A stretch of 57,759 nt of DNA from Clostridia bacterium. Lineage in GTDB: Bacteria > Bacillota > Clostridia > Oscillospirales > Acutalibacteraceae. Made by a program: the position numbers and the translations under genes. Location: assembly GCA_017436285.1 (NCBI GenBank), contig JAFSDL010000052.1, positions 1-57,759 on the forward strand, given 5' to 3'. This document shows, one piece after another, positions 41,395-49,820 of the stretch (its first letter is position 1; every line of letters starts with the position of its first letter). The notes beneath the pieces are model-generated. The model was given only the letters and a program-made list of their open reading frames with translations. It did no database searches and was not told the DNA's origin.

Positions 41395-42222
41395 TTAAAG
41401 TGTTTCCAATAATTTGTCTGCAATATTGTCAAGCCAGTCACCGTCGAAAAGCTCAACTGCGCCTGCATCAACTGCAGCAGCAAGCTTATTGTTAATGGGA
41501 ATTTGTGCAACTGTATCAACATTATATTCCTTTGCAATTTCTTCTATATGGCTTTCACCGAATACCTTGTGCTTTTTGCCACAGTCGGGGCATTCAAAAT
41601 ATGCCATATTCTCTGCAAAGGCAAGAACGGGAATGTTCATAAGCCCTGCCATTTTAGCAGCCTTTTCAACAATCATTCCAACAAGCTCCTGAGGTGAAGC
41701 AACTATAACAATGCCGTCAACGGGAAGACTCTGGAAAACAGTAAGAGGAACATCGCCTGTTCCGGGAGGCATATCAACAAACATAAAGTCAACATCATCC
41801 CAGATAACATCTGTCCAGAACTGCTTTACCGCGCCTGCAATAACGGGACCGCGCCATACAACAGGGTCAGTATCATTCTCTAAAAGAAGGTTAACGGACA
41901 TAATCTCAATGCCTGTTTTTGTTTTGCAGGGAATAATACCATTTTCTGTTCCTTGTGCTTTAGCCTTGATGCCAAAAGCTTTGGGGATAGACGGACCTGT
42001 AATATCTGCATCAAGAATTGCAGTTTTAAAGCCTCTTCTCTGCATTGTTACAGCGAGCAGGGTTGTAACAAGAGATTTACCAACGCCACCCTTACCGCTT
42101 ACAACACCGATAACCTTTTTGATGCTGGAAAGCTCGTGGGGCTTTTCAAGCAGACTCTGGGGCTCTGTTCTTGAAGAACAATTCTGCCCACAGGTACTGC
42201 AATTATGTGTGCATTCGCTCAT
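41395..42222 (-). CDS. mrp: Mrp/NBP35-family Fe-S carrier ATPase
   Basis: The 275-residue P-loop ATPase has the deviant Walker A motif GVVSGKGGVGKSLVTTLLA and ILDADITGPSIPKAFG. VDMPPGTGDVPLTVFQS is the switch region. CPDC (in YFECPDCGKKHKVFG) is the metal-binding cysteine pair that bridges the dimer. An added cysteine-rich N-terminus (CTHNCSTCGQNCSS) is common in anaerobes. Such proteins hold and pass on Fe-S clusters, which suits a cell with a large hydrogenase inventory. Confidence 0.92.
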   Translation of the reverse strand: MSECTHNCSTCGQNCSSRTEPQSLLEKPHELSSIKKVIGVVSGKGGVGKSLVTTLLAVTMQRRGFKTAILDADITGPSIPKAFGIKAKAQGTENGIIPCKTKTGIEIMSVNLLLENDTDPVVWRGPVIAGAVKQFWTDVIWDDVDFMFVDMPPGTGDVPLTVFQSLPVDGIVIVASPQELVGMIVEKAAKMAGLMNIPVLAFAENMAYFECPDCGKKHKVFGESHIEEIAKEYNVDTVAQIPINNKLAAAVDAGAVELFDGDWLDNIADKLLETL

Positions 42223-42298
42223 TTAAAATCATCTCCTAAAATATCGTTAAATAATATACCACAACAATGCTCAAATATCAACCGTAAAAGATATAAAA

Positions 42299-42331
42299 AA
42301 TACCCGTTGCGATTTATTTCGCAACGGGTAT
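42299..42331 (-). terminator. Terminator of the secreted PHP gene
   Basis: ATACCCGTTGCG pairs with CGCAACGGGTAT around an A/T loop. On the minus strand it is followed by a U-rich run. Confidence 0.7.
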
Positions 42332-42342
42332 AGAATAACAGC

Positions 42343-43809
42343 TTATTCAACGGGATTTGTTTCTGCATCTGCTTCTGCTTCGGGGTCATAGCCCATAAGG
42401 ACAATTTTGAAAATTCTTATACCGGGATTCTGGAAAGCTATTTTATCAAGCCAGGTTATTAAATCACGAAGGAAGGTTGAGATATCTTTTGTTACGGGGA
42501 CATCAACTGCATCATATTGAGTGTTTTCTTCGCGGATAACAAATGGCTGTGAATAGCAGATACCATCTTCACCTGTAATATAGAAGCGAACAAAGTAGTT
42601 TATATCAAAATCATTCAAGTCAATTGTAATGCTTTCATCTTCGTTGCAATCATAGGTTCTTTCAATAACATTTCCGTCTGCAACCCAGGTGATTGTGTCA
42701 AAATTTTCGCCCCAGATGGTAATTGTGTCATTTTTTTCATCAATTTCTACTCTTGTTACCATTGGACTGTCGTTAGATTCGTGGTCAACCTCTTCTTCAA
42801 TATATTCAGGCATTTCTCTCATACCATTAAGCTCAAAACCATTTGAATAATGAGAAACGCTGAAGAATGTTCCGTTTTCCATACTTGTTCTGAGCTCATC
42901 GTTAGAAAGCTCAGGCATATAGTGCATTGTATAAGCGAAGTTTATGGATTCAGCATCGTGAGAATCGGAGAATGTAAAGCCCCACGGAACAACATCATTC
43001 GGAATAGTTTTCTTGAGGATCTGGTCATAGAGAATTCGGTCGCAACGAGTGTGTGCATCCGTTGCACTGTTAATACCCATACCAACGGCTGAACCGGGAT
43101 TGTCAAGGAAAAGGCGGGCAAATTTATTTACGTAATATTCATCAATGGGCTTGCCAACGTGGTCCTCGGAATCCTTATCGGGATAAACATATTCGCCTAT
43201 GTGAGAAAGCATAGTAATACCGCCGGCTTCATTTACTCCTGCCGCAGGGGTTTCATAGTCACCGAAAACACCCATAAGTCCCTGACCATATTCTGCATAA
43301 TAACCGGTAAGATGACAGTCAGCAATGGGCGTTGCAAAATTAAGCTCTATTCCAAGAGGAACATCAATCATACCATTTTCGCGGATTGTGCCGTTTGTGG
43401 TGGCAGCAGTTCCGTTAAGATAGGAGTTATATACATCATCTGCAAGAGGAACAATAGGAGCCATCTGTGTTCTTTCGTATTTTACCAGACGGAGAACGGG
43501 TATAAGTTCAGGAGCATTATTCCAGCCTTTGTTAAGGGTTCCGTGGTCGGTAATGGCAAGAATGTCATAGCCCTTGTCATAATGGGCCTGAACTGATTCG
43601 TCAACCTCAAGATAGCCGTCGCTTGCGGTTGTGTGACAGTGGAGCTGGGCTTTATAAGCCTTCCAGGCATCCCAATCAATAAGCTCATAAGGACTTGTTA
43701 TTTCATAGCGTTTTTGCGATGCAACAACATTTCCTGCCGCAACACCTAAAGGTGCTGTTATAATAAGAAGGGAAAGGGTGATTGCAACAAGTTTAAACAG
43801 TTTTTTCAT
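42343..43809 (-). CDS. Secreted PHP-domain protein (CehA/McbA-like)
   Basis: The 488-residue protein has a Sec signal peptide (MKKLFKLVAITLSLLIITAP, cleavage near VAAGN). A PHP metal-hydrolase domain follows: QLHCHTTASDGYLEVDE, ILAITDHGTLN, GIELNFA, MLSHIGEY and late TFSDSHDAES. After about residue 340 a beta-rich domain follows (VTRVEIDEKNDTITIWG). The domain order fits the CehA/McbA-type metallophosphoesterases and secreted PHP proteins of gut Clostridia; the substrate is unknown. No anchor is seen and the acidic tail ends in ETNPVE. It is monocistronic, between its own promoter and terminator. Confidence 0.8.
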   Translation of the reverse strand: MKKLFKLVAITLSLLIITAPLGVAAGNVVASQKRYEITSPYELIDWDAWKAYKAQLHCHTTASDGYLEVDESVQAHYDKGYDILAITDHGTLNKGWNNAPELIPVLRLVKYERTQMAPIVPLADDVYNSYLNGTAATTNGTIRENGMIDVPLGIELNFATPIADCHLTGYYAEYGQGLMGVFGDYETPAAGVNEAGGITMLSHIGEYVYPDKDSEDHVGKPIDEYYVNKFARLFLDNPGSAVGMGINSATDAHTRCDRILYDQILKKTIPNDVVPWGFTFSDSHDAESINFAYTMHYMPELSNDELRTSMENGTFFSVSHYSNGFELNGMREMPEYIEEEVDHESNDSPMVTRVEIDEKNDTITIWGENFDTITWVADGNVIERTYDCNEDESITIDLNDFDINYFVRFYITGEDGICYSQPFVIREENTQYDAVDVPVTKDISTFLRDLITWLDKIAFQNPGIRIFKIVLMGYDPEAEADAETNPVE

Positions 43810-43842
43810 ATAAGTGCTCCTCCTCTAAAATATTCCATAATT

Positions 43843-43870
43843 ATAATATACTACGATAAAACGATTGCAA
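43843..43870 (-). promoter_or_regulatory. Promoter of the secreted PHP gene
   Basis: On the minus strand, TTGCAA (43865-43870) and TATTAT (43843-43848) are spaced by 16 bp. Confidence 0.5.
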
Positions 43871-43989
43871 CAATGAGTTGAATTAACGAAAAAACTATGC
43901 TATATATGTTGGAAATGACCAAATTCTTGGAGTTTATGAGGATAACAGTTTTCAAAAATATCAAGAATTTTATAAATGTCTTTTTACTA

Positions 43990-44018
43990 TTGACTTTTTT
44001 CGTGATTTTTTATATAAT
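43990..44018 (+). promoter_or_regulatory. Promoter of the rpmH operon
   Basis: TTGACT (43990-43995) and TATAAT (44013-44018) are spaced by 17 bp, with a leader of about 115 nt to rpmH. The region 43871-43989 shows nothing else that I recognise: no DnaA-box cluster and no dnaA gene. Confidence 0.75.
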
Positions 44019-44140
44019 GCTATGTGCTACTGTCGGAATGTATGGTTTCCGGTGGTGATAATACTTAAACAACAGGCTTATTTTTAATACTTCTCATACT
44101 TCGTAAAATTGCCTGAATATACAGATAGGAGAAATAAAAA

Positions 44141-44275
44141 ATGAAAAGAACTTATCAGCCCAAGAAAAGACACAGAAAGATGGAACACGGCTTCCGCAAA
44201 AGAATGGCAGACAGAAACGGTCGCAAGGTGCTTGCTCGTCGTCGTAAAAAAGGCAGAAAACAGCTCACATACTAA
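44141..44275 (+). CDS. rpmH: Ribosomal protein L34
   Basis: The 44-residue, very basic protein of the 50S subunit begins [18 protein letters not shown] and continues [17 protein letters not shown], both universally conserved in L34. It starts at ATG 44141 behind ATAGGAGAAATAAAAA. It is the first gene of the classical rpmH-rnpA-yidD-yidC-jag run. Confidence 0.97.
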   Translation: MKRTYQPKKRHRKMEHGFRKRMADRNGRKVLARRRKKGRKQLTY

Positions 44276-44302
44276 TCCTGCCAAATAATTCGGGAGAATA
44301 AT

Positions 44303-44656
44303 GTGTCAGATTTCGTCACACTTAAATCAAATTCCGACTTTCGTCGGCTATATAATAGAGGTAAGGCTGTAACTGATCCTGCGTTGGTTGTTTATTATTC
44401 AAAGAACCGCGCGGGAATTTGTCGCATAGGTATAACTACAAGTAAAAAAATCGGCAATGCAGTTGAGAGAAACCGCTCAAGAAGAGTTATCAGAGAGGCT
44501 TTCCGTAAGGTGTGCCCTCAGCTTAATCCCTGCTATGATATAGTTCTGGTTGCCCGTTCAAAGACGAAATATTTGAAAAGCACCTATATTGAAGAGGTTT
44601 TGAAAAAAATTTTTGAAAATGAAGGTATGTTAAAATCGGAGAGTGATGGGGAATGA
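44303..44656 (+). CDS. rnpA: Ribonuclease P protein component
   Basis: RnpA binds the RNase P RNA and helps it cut 5' leaders from pre-tRNAs. The 117-residue protein has the central RNP motif [14 protein letters not shown] and the start [20 protein letters not shown]. It starts at GTG 44303 behind GGGAGAATAAT; an ATG two bases earlier is out of frame. It overlaps yidD by 4 bases (ATGA). Confidence 0.95.
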   Translation: MSDFVTLKSNSDFRRLYNRGKAVTDPALVVYYSKNRAGICRIGITTSKKIGNAVERNRSRRVIREAFRKVCPQLNPCYDIVLVARSKTKYLKSTYIEEVLKKIFENEGMLKSESDGE

Positions 44657-44880
44657 AGGAATTTCTCACCAAAGCAATCCGCTTTTATCAGAAGCGCATT
44701 TCACCTCTTTTTCCGCCTAAATGCCGTTATTACCCTACCTGCTCTCACTATGCCCTTGAGGCAATTGAGGTGCACGGAGTATTTAAGGGGATGCTTTTAG
44801 CAATCGGCAGGCTTATGCGGTGCAACATTTTCTTTCCCGGTGGGGTGGACCCTGTGCCACCAAAAAAGGAGAAAAAATAA
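44653..44880 (+). CDS. yidD: Membrane protein insertion efficiency factor YidD
   Basis: The 75-residue protein has the YidD core: [20 protein letters not shown] followed by [12 protein letters not shown], with the three conserved cysteines (the third in RCNIFFPGG). It aids insertion of membrane proteins by YidC and is peripheral to the membrane. It begins inside the end of rnpA, so translation is coupled. Confidence 0.93.
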   Translation: MKEFLTKAIRFYQKRISPLFPPKCRYYPTCSHYALEAIEVHGVFKGMLLAIGRLMRCNIFFPGGVDPVPPKKEKK

Positions 44881-44917
44881 ATCTCCTTTGTAAACGACAG
44901 AAAGGAATATTATTCTA

Positions 44918-45871
44918 ATGGAATTTATCAGAGATGTACTTGCAGTACCTTTCGGATTTGCTCTCAGCTTATTCTATAACCTCACAGATAGCTATATTTT
45001 AGCAATCGTTTTGCTTACTGTTATTATAAGAGCGGCTCTTTTGCCAACATCTATCAGTCAGCAGAAAAATAGCGCAAAGCAAGTGCGCCTTAACACAAAG
45101 GTTAATAAAATCAAACAGAAATATGCAGGCAATCAGCAGAAAATTCAGGAGGAAACCCAGGCTCTTTATCAGAGAGAGGGCTTTGGTGCAGCCAATATGG
45201 GCTGTATGCCTCTTATGATTCAGATGATTGTTATGATTGGTCTTTACGGCGTTATTTACACACCTCTTTCAAGTGTTCTTCGTTTCGGCGATGATACAAT
45301 TGAAAAAATCAAAACAGCAATGAATATTGTTGTTGAAACAGGCAAAAACAACGCCAATAACTCAAGAATGGTTGAGCTTCAGATTCTCGGTAAGGTAGAA
45401 GAATTTGCAGAAGTGCTTTCAGGTGTTATCGATTCTGAACAGATTACGGAGCTTCTTGACTTTAAAGAGAGATTTACCATATTTGGTCTTGACCTTTCTC
45501 TTACACCCAACTATAAAGAGCCCGGCGTAATCTGGATTATTCCCATTCTTGCTTTTGTTACTGCTATGGCATCCTCTCTTTATATGTATGCCCGTCAGAG
45601 AAAGCAGAATCCTACAATGGCTAAGAATCCCACTATGGGTTGTATGACATTTATGTCACCCATGATGTCCCTTTGGTTTACATTTATGTTCCCTGCAGGT
45701 GTTGGCTTTTATTGGATTATCTCCAACATTTTATCATTCATTCAGCAGGTGATTCTTACAAACATTTACAGTCCTAAAAAGGTTTTGGCTCAGCAGATGG
45801 TTGACGAAACTGTTGAAAGACGTTCAAAGGAAAACAATACGAAGATGCGTATTGATAATGAGAAGAAATAA
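44918..45871 (+). CDS. yidC: Membrane protein insertase YidC/OxaA
   Basis: The 317-residue insertase has the Gram-positive short form. A first helix (VPFGFALSLFYNLTDSYILA) is followed by the cytosolic hairpin region with the hydrophilic-groove Arg in VIIRAALLPTSISQQKN. Further helices are MPLMIQMIVMIGLYGVI, IIPILAFVTAMASSLYMYA and FMFPAGVGFYWIISN. A loop of about 70 residues between helices 2 and 3 (roughly residues 120-185) is longer than usual. No clear lipoprotein Cys is present at the N-terminus. It lies 37 bp after yidD. Confidence 0.93.
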   Translation: MEFIRDVLAVPFGFALSLFYNLTDSYILAIVLLTVIIRAALLPTSISQQKNSAKQVRLNTKVNKIKQKYAGNQQKIQEETQALYQREGFGAANMGCMPLMIQMIVMIGLYGVIYTPLSSVLRFGDDTIEKIKTAMNIVVETGKNNANNSRMVELQILGKVEEFAEVLSGVIDSEQITELLDFKERFTIFGLDLSLTPNYKEPGVIWIIPILAFVTAMASSLYMYARQRKQNPTMAKNPTMGCMTFMSPMMSLWFTFMFPAGVGFYWIISNILSFIQQVILTNIYSPKKVLAQQMVDETVERRSKENNTKMRIDNEKK

Positions 45872-45880
45872 GGTGAAATT

Positions 45881-46861
45881 ATGATAAAAGAAGCAATCGG
45901 CGTTGCAGCTACTGTTGACGATGCCAGAAAAATGGCTGTGGAAAATCTTCACGCTCCCATTGATGCGGATGTTAAGGTTGAAATTCTCACTTTCCCTAAA
46001 AAGAAGGTTTTAGGTCTCTTCGGTGGCTCAGATGCCAAGGTAAGAGCATATTATGACGATGGCAAAGAGGAGAAGAAGGAAGCTCCCAAGGCAGAAAAAA
46101 AGCCTGCGCCTCAGAAAAAAGATGCTCCCGTTAAGAAAAATGCTGAGAAAAAGCCTCAGCCTAAAAAGGAAGCAAAAAAAGATGCTCCCAAAAAAGAGGC
46201 AGTGAAAAAGGAAGCTGCTCCCGCAGTTGATATTTCTGCAATTGAGCCCGTAGAAAATGCTGCAACAGAATATCTTAAATCTATTCTTGTTGGTATGGGC
46301 TTTACAGATGTAAGCGTTGTTGCAAGAGAAACAAAGGAAGATGTTTATTTCGAAATCAATTGCAACGAGGATTACGGTAACATCATCGGCAGACGCGGTG
46401 AAACTCTTGATGCTTTGCAGTATCTTACAAGACTTTTTGTTAACCGCGCTAACGATAACAACAAAAGGGTTGCTCTCAATGTTGGTGATTACAGAGCCCG
46501 CAGAGAGGAAACTCTTCGCGCTCTTGCAAAAAGACAGGCTCAGCGCGTTCTCAAATATGGCAGAAGCTCATCTCTTGAGCCTATGAACCCCTATGAGAGA
46601 AGAATTATTCACACCGCTATTCAGGAAATTGAGGGCGTTACCTCTTATTCTGTTGGCGAGGGTGACAGAAGAAGAGTTGTTGTTACTCCCGAGGGTGGCG
46701 ACAGACGCGGTAATTACAGAAACGACCGCCGAGGCAACAGAGACAGAAAAGAAAAATATGTTCCTCAGGTATCTGCTGAAAGAGAGCAGAAGGTTGATGC
46801 TGTTTCTTCTTCAAGATATGGCAAAATCGAGCCTAAAAAGCCTGTTGTAACAGAAGAATAA
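45881..46861 (+). CDS. jag: RNA-binding protein Jag/KhpB
   Basis: The 326-residue protein has three parts. Residues 1-55 are the Jag N-terminal domain (EAIGVAATVDDARKMAVENL, then KKVLGLFGG). Residues about 60-115 are a Lys/Ala/Pro-rich, low-complexity linker. The C-terminal half has a KH domain (GNIIGRRGETLDALQYL) and an R3H domain (MNPYERRIIHTAIQEIEG). KhpB, with KhpA, binds RNA and affects cell elongation and division. An Arg/Gly/Asn-rich tail (RRGNYRNDRRGNRDRKEK) is an extra RNA-binding feature. In many relatives mnmE follows; here a T-box and thrS follow instead. Confidence 0.93.
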   Translation: MIKEAIGVAATVDDARKMAVENLHAPIDADVKVEILTFPKKKVLGLFGGSDAKVRAYYDDGKEEKKEAPKAEKKPAPQKKDAPVKKNAEKKPQPKKEAKKDAPKKEAVKKEAAPAVDISAIEPVENAATEYLKSILVGMGFTDVSVVARETKEDVYFEINCNEDYGNIIGRRGETLDALQYLTRLFVNRANDNNKRVALNVGDYRARREETLRALAKRQAQRVLKYGRSSSLEPMNPYERRIIHTAIQEIEGVTSYSVGEGDRRRVVVTPEGGDRRGNYRNDRRGNRDRKEKYVPQVSAEREQKVDAVSSSRYGKIEPKKPVVTEE

Positions 46862-46868
46862 TTATTTA

Positions 46869-46897
46869 TTGACTTTTTAAAGGTTTAGAGTTATTAT
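46869..46897 (+). promoter_or_regulatory. Promoter of the thrS T-box transcript
   Basis: TTGACT (46869-46874) and TATTAT (46892-46897) are spaced by 17 bp, with a predicted start near 46904. Confidence 0.7.
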
Positions 46898-46903
46898 TTT
46901 AAT

Positions 46904-47172
46904 GTGAATACACCTTAAATCTGTGACGAAGAGAGTAAGGAAAACCACCTTTTCAGAGAGTGCGCCGGTTGGTGAAAGGCGCAAAAGGAATTTTCCCGAA
47001 AACCACTTCCGAGTGCTGTGCGAAGCGAAAGATAAGCATAGCCGCCTGAGTCCCGTTAAGACTTCTCGAGTGATAGTGTAATTGAATTTTACATTATAAT
47101 TTGGGTGGAACCGTGGAGTTAATGCACTTCACCCCAAATGCTTCAGGGCATTTAGGGTGAAGTGCTTGTTTT
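46904..47172 (+). promoter_or_regulatory. T-box riboswitch controlling thrS
   Basis: The leader has the T-box hallmark GGGTGGAACCGTGG at 47103-47116, which pairs with the CCA end of uncharged tRNA. Upstream is a long Stem I region with the AGAGAGTA segment near 46931. An ACC triplet at 47002-47004 is the best candidate for the threonine specifier codon. The terminator arms GCACTTCACCC (47124-47134) and GGGTGAAGTGC (47155-47165) are followed by TTGTTTTTTT. When uncharged tRNA-Thr binds, the antiterminator that uses the T-box sequence should form and thrS is read. Confidence 0.92.
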
Positions 47173-47198
47173 TTTAAATTTATGAAAGGATGATATAT

Positions 47199-49139
47199 AT
47201 GGTAAAAATCAAACTTCGTGATGACATTAAGGAGTTCGAAAACGGCATTACTCCTGCAGATGTCTGCAAGGAAATCAGTATGGGTCTTTACAGAAATCTT
47301 TGCGCTTGTCTTATAAACGGACAGAGTGCAGATATCCGTACTCCCATTAATGAAGATTGTGAGCTTGAGCTCTTAACCTTTGACAGTGAAGAGGGTAAGC
47401 ACGCCTTCTGGCATACTGCTTCTCATATTCTTGCTCAGGCAGTTAAACGCCTTTATCCCGAAGCAAAGCTTGCTATCGGCCCTGCTATTGATAACGGCTT
47501 CTATTATGATATTGACAGTGAAATTTCCTTCACTCCTGAAATTCTTACAAAGATTGAAGCGGAAATGAAGAAAATTGTTAAAGAGGATTTACCTCTTGAG
47601 AAATTCGAAATGGAGCCTCAGGCTGCAATTGAAGAAATGAAGGCAAAGGGCGAAATCTATAAGGTTGAGCTTATTGAAGAGCACGCAGGCAAAAACGAGC
47701 CTATCAGCTTTTATAAGCAGGGCGAATTCGTTGATGTTTGTGCAGGTCCTCATATTCCCTCAACAGGCAGAGTAAAGGCATTCAAGCTTACTGCCTGCAC
47801 AGGTGCATATTGGAGAGGCGACCAGAACAACAAAATGCTTCAGCGTGTTTACGGTACTGCCTTCCCCAAGAATGCAGAGCTTGAAGAGCATCTTCAGAGA
47901 GTTGAAGAGGCAAAGAAGCGCGACCATAATAAATTAGGTCGTGAGCTTGAAATCTTCACAACTGTTGATACAATCGGTCAGGGACTTCCAATTCTTCTTC
48001 CCAAGGGTACATTTATTGTTCAGACTCTTCAGAGATTTGTTGAGGATGAGGAAGCAAGAAGAGGCTGGGTCCGCACAAAAACTCCTCTTATGGCAAAGAG
48101 CGACCTTTATAAAATTTCAGGTCACTGGGACCATTATAAAGACGGTATGTTCGTTTTAGGTGACGAGGAAAAGGATGATGAGGTATTCGCTCTCCGTCCT
48201 ATGACCTGCCCCTTCCAGTATCAGGCATATCTCAACAGAGCCCGTTCATATCGTGACCTTCCTATGCGACTTGCTGAAACATCAACTCTTTTCAGAAACG
48301 AGTCCTCAGGCGAAATGCACGGTCTTATCCGTGTTCGTCAGTTCACAATTTCCGAGGGTCACTTAATGTGCCTTCCCGAGCAGCTTGCAGATGAGTTCAA
48401 GCGTTGCCTTGACCTTTGCATATTTATGCTTAAAACTCTCGGTCTTTATGAGGATGTTTCTTACCGCTTCTCTCAGTGGGACCCCGAGGATACAGAAAAA
48501 TACATCGGTACAAAAGAGCAGTGGGATGAGGCTCAGGGTATAATGAAAGAAATCCTTGACGATATCGGTCTTTCTTATAAGGTTGGTATCGGTGAGGCTG
48601 CCTTCTATGGACCTAAGCTTGATATTCAGATTAAGAACGTTTACGGTAAAGAGGATACTCTTATCACAATTCAGATTGACCAAATGCTTGCTGAAAAATT
48701 CGGTATGGAATATGTTGACCGTGACGGAACAAAGAAAAATCCCTACATTATTCACAGAACCTCAATCGGTTGCTATGAAAGAACTCTCGCTCTTCTTATT
48801 GAAAAATATGCAGGTGCATTCCCGATGTGGCTTGCTCCCGAGCAGATGAGAATTCTCCCCATTTCCGAAAGACATCACGATGCCTGCTATGAGCTCAAAA
48901 ACGAGCTTGAAGCAAAGGGCTTCCGTGTAACTGTTGATGACAGAGCGGAAAAAACAGGCTACAAAATCCGCGAGGCACAGCTTCAGAAAATTCCTTATAT
49001 GCTTGTTCTCGGCGATAAGGAAATTGAAAATAAAGAGGTTGCAGTCCGTGGCAGAAAAGCCGGCGATATGGGTACAATGAGCGTTGAAGCATTCTGCGAA
49101 ATGGCTCAAAAAGAGGTTGACGACAAGGTTATTAACTGA
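47199..49139 (+). CDS. thrS: Threonyl-tRNA synthetase
   Basis: The 646-residue class II synthetase has the full domain set. An N-terminal TGS domain covers residues 1-60. The editing domain carries HTASHILAQAVKRL and CAGPHIPSTG (zinc/editing site). The catalytic core shows MTCPFQYQAYLNRARSYRDL, TLFRNESSGEMHGLIRVRQF (motif 2) and PYIIHRTSIGCYERTLALLI (motif 3). The anticodon-binding domain is at the C-terminus. I start it at ATG 47199, eight bases after GAAAGGA, instead of ATG 47190, which overlaps that site. A terminator follows at 49163-49205. Confidence 0.96.
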   Translation: MVKIKLRDDIKEFENGITPADVCKEISMGLYRNLCACLINGQSADIRTPINEDCELELLTFDSEEGKHAFWHTASHILAQAVKRLYPEAKLAIGPAIDNGFYYDIDSEISFTPEILTKIEAEMKKIVKEDLPLEKFEMEPQAAIEEMKAKGEIYKVELIEEHAGKNEPISFYKQGEFVDVCAGPHIPSTGRVKAFKLTACTGAYWRGDQNNKMLQRVYGTAFPKNAELEEHLQRVEEAKKRDHNKLGRELEIFTTVDTIGQGLPILLPKGTFIVQTLQRFVEDEEARRGWVRTKTPLMAKSDLYKISGHWDHYKDGMFVLGDEEKDDEVFALRPMTCPFQYQAYLNRARSYRDLPMRLAETSTLFRNESSGEMHGLIRVRQFTISEGHLMCLPEQLADEFKRCLDLCIFMLKTLGLYEDVSYRFSQWDPEDTEKYIGTKEQWDEAQGIMKEILDDIGLSYKVGIGEAAFYGPKLDIQIKNVYGKEDTLITIQIDQMLAEKFGMEYVDRDGTKKNPYIIHRTSIGCYERTLALLIEKYAGAFPMWLAPEQMRILPISERHHDACYELKNELEAKGFRVTVDDRAEKTGYKIREAQLQKIPYMLVLGDKEIENKEVAVRGRKAGDMGTMSVEAFCEMAQKEVDDKVIN

Positions 49140-49162
49140 AAAAAGTGATTAACTAAAAATTT

Positions 49163-49205
49163 AATGCCCCTATTCATTTTACAAGGGAATGAATAGGGGC
49201 ATTTC
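49163..49205 (+). terminator. Terminator of thrS
   Basis: AATGCCCCTATTCATT (49163-49178) pairs perfectly with AATGAATAGGGGCATT (49188-49203), followed by TCTGTTGCTTT. The small-peptide locus copy 2 begins directly behind it. Confidence 0.85.
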
Positions 49206-49207
49206 TG

Positions 49208-49236
49208 TTGCTTTAATATTTGTTTTGTGTTAATAT
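49208..49236 (+). promoter_or_regulatory. Promoter of small-peptide locus, copy 2
   Basis: TTGCTT (49208-49213) and TAATAT (49231-49236) are spaced by exactly 17 bp. Confidence 0.7.
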
Positions 49237-49278
49237 ATTTTTTGAGCTCAGGCTCAGCAAGGAGTTGTCCTTTGCGGT

Positions 49279-49368
49279 AGGCGGTTAGTCTCTTTAACAG
49301 AGAGACTGAACTCTCTGATTACATAGAAATCCATTTTTGGAAATTTGTTATCAGAAGAGGTGATTGCT
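49279..49368 (+). promoter_or_regulatory. Structured mRNA leader of small-peptide locus, copy 2
   Basis: It carries the same block as copy 1 (GGTTAGTCTCTTTAACAGAG and onwards, about 50 identical bases) with the same two competing hairpins. AAGAGGTGATTGCT is the ribosome binding site. Upstream of the block the two copies differ strongly, although each keeps a small hairpin near its 5' end (AGGAGTTGTCCT here). Confidence 0.65.
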
Positions 49369-49434
49369 ATGAACGAAACAATCGTTGTATTAGCCATCAT
49401 TTTCTTTATAGTTCTTCTTATTAGAACCAAATAA
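49369..49434 (+). CDS. 21-residue hydrophobic peptide, candidate type I toxin (copy 2)
   Basis: The ORF begins MNETIVVLAIIFF and ends in LLIRTK. Against copy 1, Thr has become Ile and Ile has become Leu, and two further codons differ silently. A single membrane-spanning helix with a basic end is predicted. The locus order is promoter, conserved leader, ORF, shared terminator, antisense hairpin and antisense promoter, identical to copy 1. The genes on either side of the two copies are unrelated, which argues that the roughly 310-370 bp cassette is the unit of duplication. Function as a membrane toxin is inferred from architecture only. Confidence 0.75.
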   Translation: MNETIVVLAIIFFIVLLIRTK

Positions 49435-49527
49435 GAAAACAACCGCCTGACTTCGAAATAAGGCGGTTGTTTTCTTAATCAATCACTTAACTCGGAGGCT
49501 AACCGTCTATCGGATAGCTCCTTGTTC
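49430..49527 (-). ncRNA. Candidate antisense antitoxin RNA (copy 2)
   Basis: It would start near 49527 behind a perfect consensus promoter and end after the shared hairpin at 49435-49474. The 5' hairpin (49494-49521) is identical in sequence to that of copy 1. The unpaired loop AUAGA and the flanking CTATCCG are the likely first contact sites. Confidence 0.62.
49435..49474. terminator. Shared bidirectional terminator, copy 2
   Basis: GAAAACAACCGCCT (49435-49448) and AGGCGGTTGTTTTC (49461-49474) form a perfect 14 bp stem, with an A-rich flank on the left and T-rich flank on the right. Confidence 0.85.
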
Positions 49528-49533
49528 ATTTAT

Positions 49534-49562
49534 ATTATAGGTTAATTTGTTTTATTTGTCAA
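49534..49562 (-). promoter_or_regulatory. Antisense promoter, copy 2 (perfect consensus)
   Basis: On the minus strand, TTGACA (49557-49562) and TATAAT (49534-49539) are spaced by exactly 17 bp, the ideal sigma-A arrangement. Confidence 0.85.
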
Positions 49563-49583
49563 CATAAATAAAAGATTGCGTTG

Positions 49584-49715
49584 TTATAGCTTTTTTGAAA
49601 TATCGGTAAGACCCAATATATAATCGGCAGAAACATTATAATATCTGCATAAAGTAATCAGGTGGTCGATGTGAACAAGACAGGATGTTTCTTTATAAAT
49701 CAATTGTGATTTAAA
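49584..49715 (-). pseudogene. Remnant of an XRE-family helix-turn-helix regulator
   Basis: The minus-strand frame reads DHLITLCRYYNVSADYILGL followed by TDISKKL and a stop. This is the typical end of the HTH_3/XRE domain (compare LxxLAxYYNVSxDYLLGxTD). Upstream in the same frame the helix-turn-helix itself is not recognisable and no plausible start with a ribosome binding site exists. I take it as the decayed 3' end of a phage- or element-type repressor. Confidence 0.6.
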
Positions 49716-49776
49716 ATCATATATTAGTATGTATATGTGATATAGTGTATATACTCTACTTGTTGTCACGCAAAAT

Positions 49777-49820
49777 CACATCCGCTGTTTCCCGGAAAGG
49801 TGCGATGGATGTGGTTTTTT
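49777..49820 (+). terminator. Isolated hairpin with T-run
   Basis: CACATCC (49777-49783) pairs with GGATGTG (49807-49813), with inner pairing possible, followed by GTTTTTTGTTTT. No intact gene precedes it, so it may belong to decayed DNA. Confidence 0.5.

Noticed and set aside
43871-43989. Possible replication origin upstream of rpmH
   Set aside because: The region is A/T-rich but holds no repeated TTATCCACA-type boxes and no dnaA gene.
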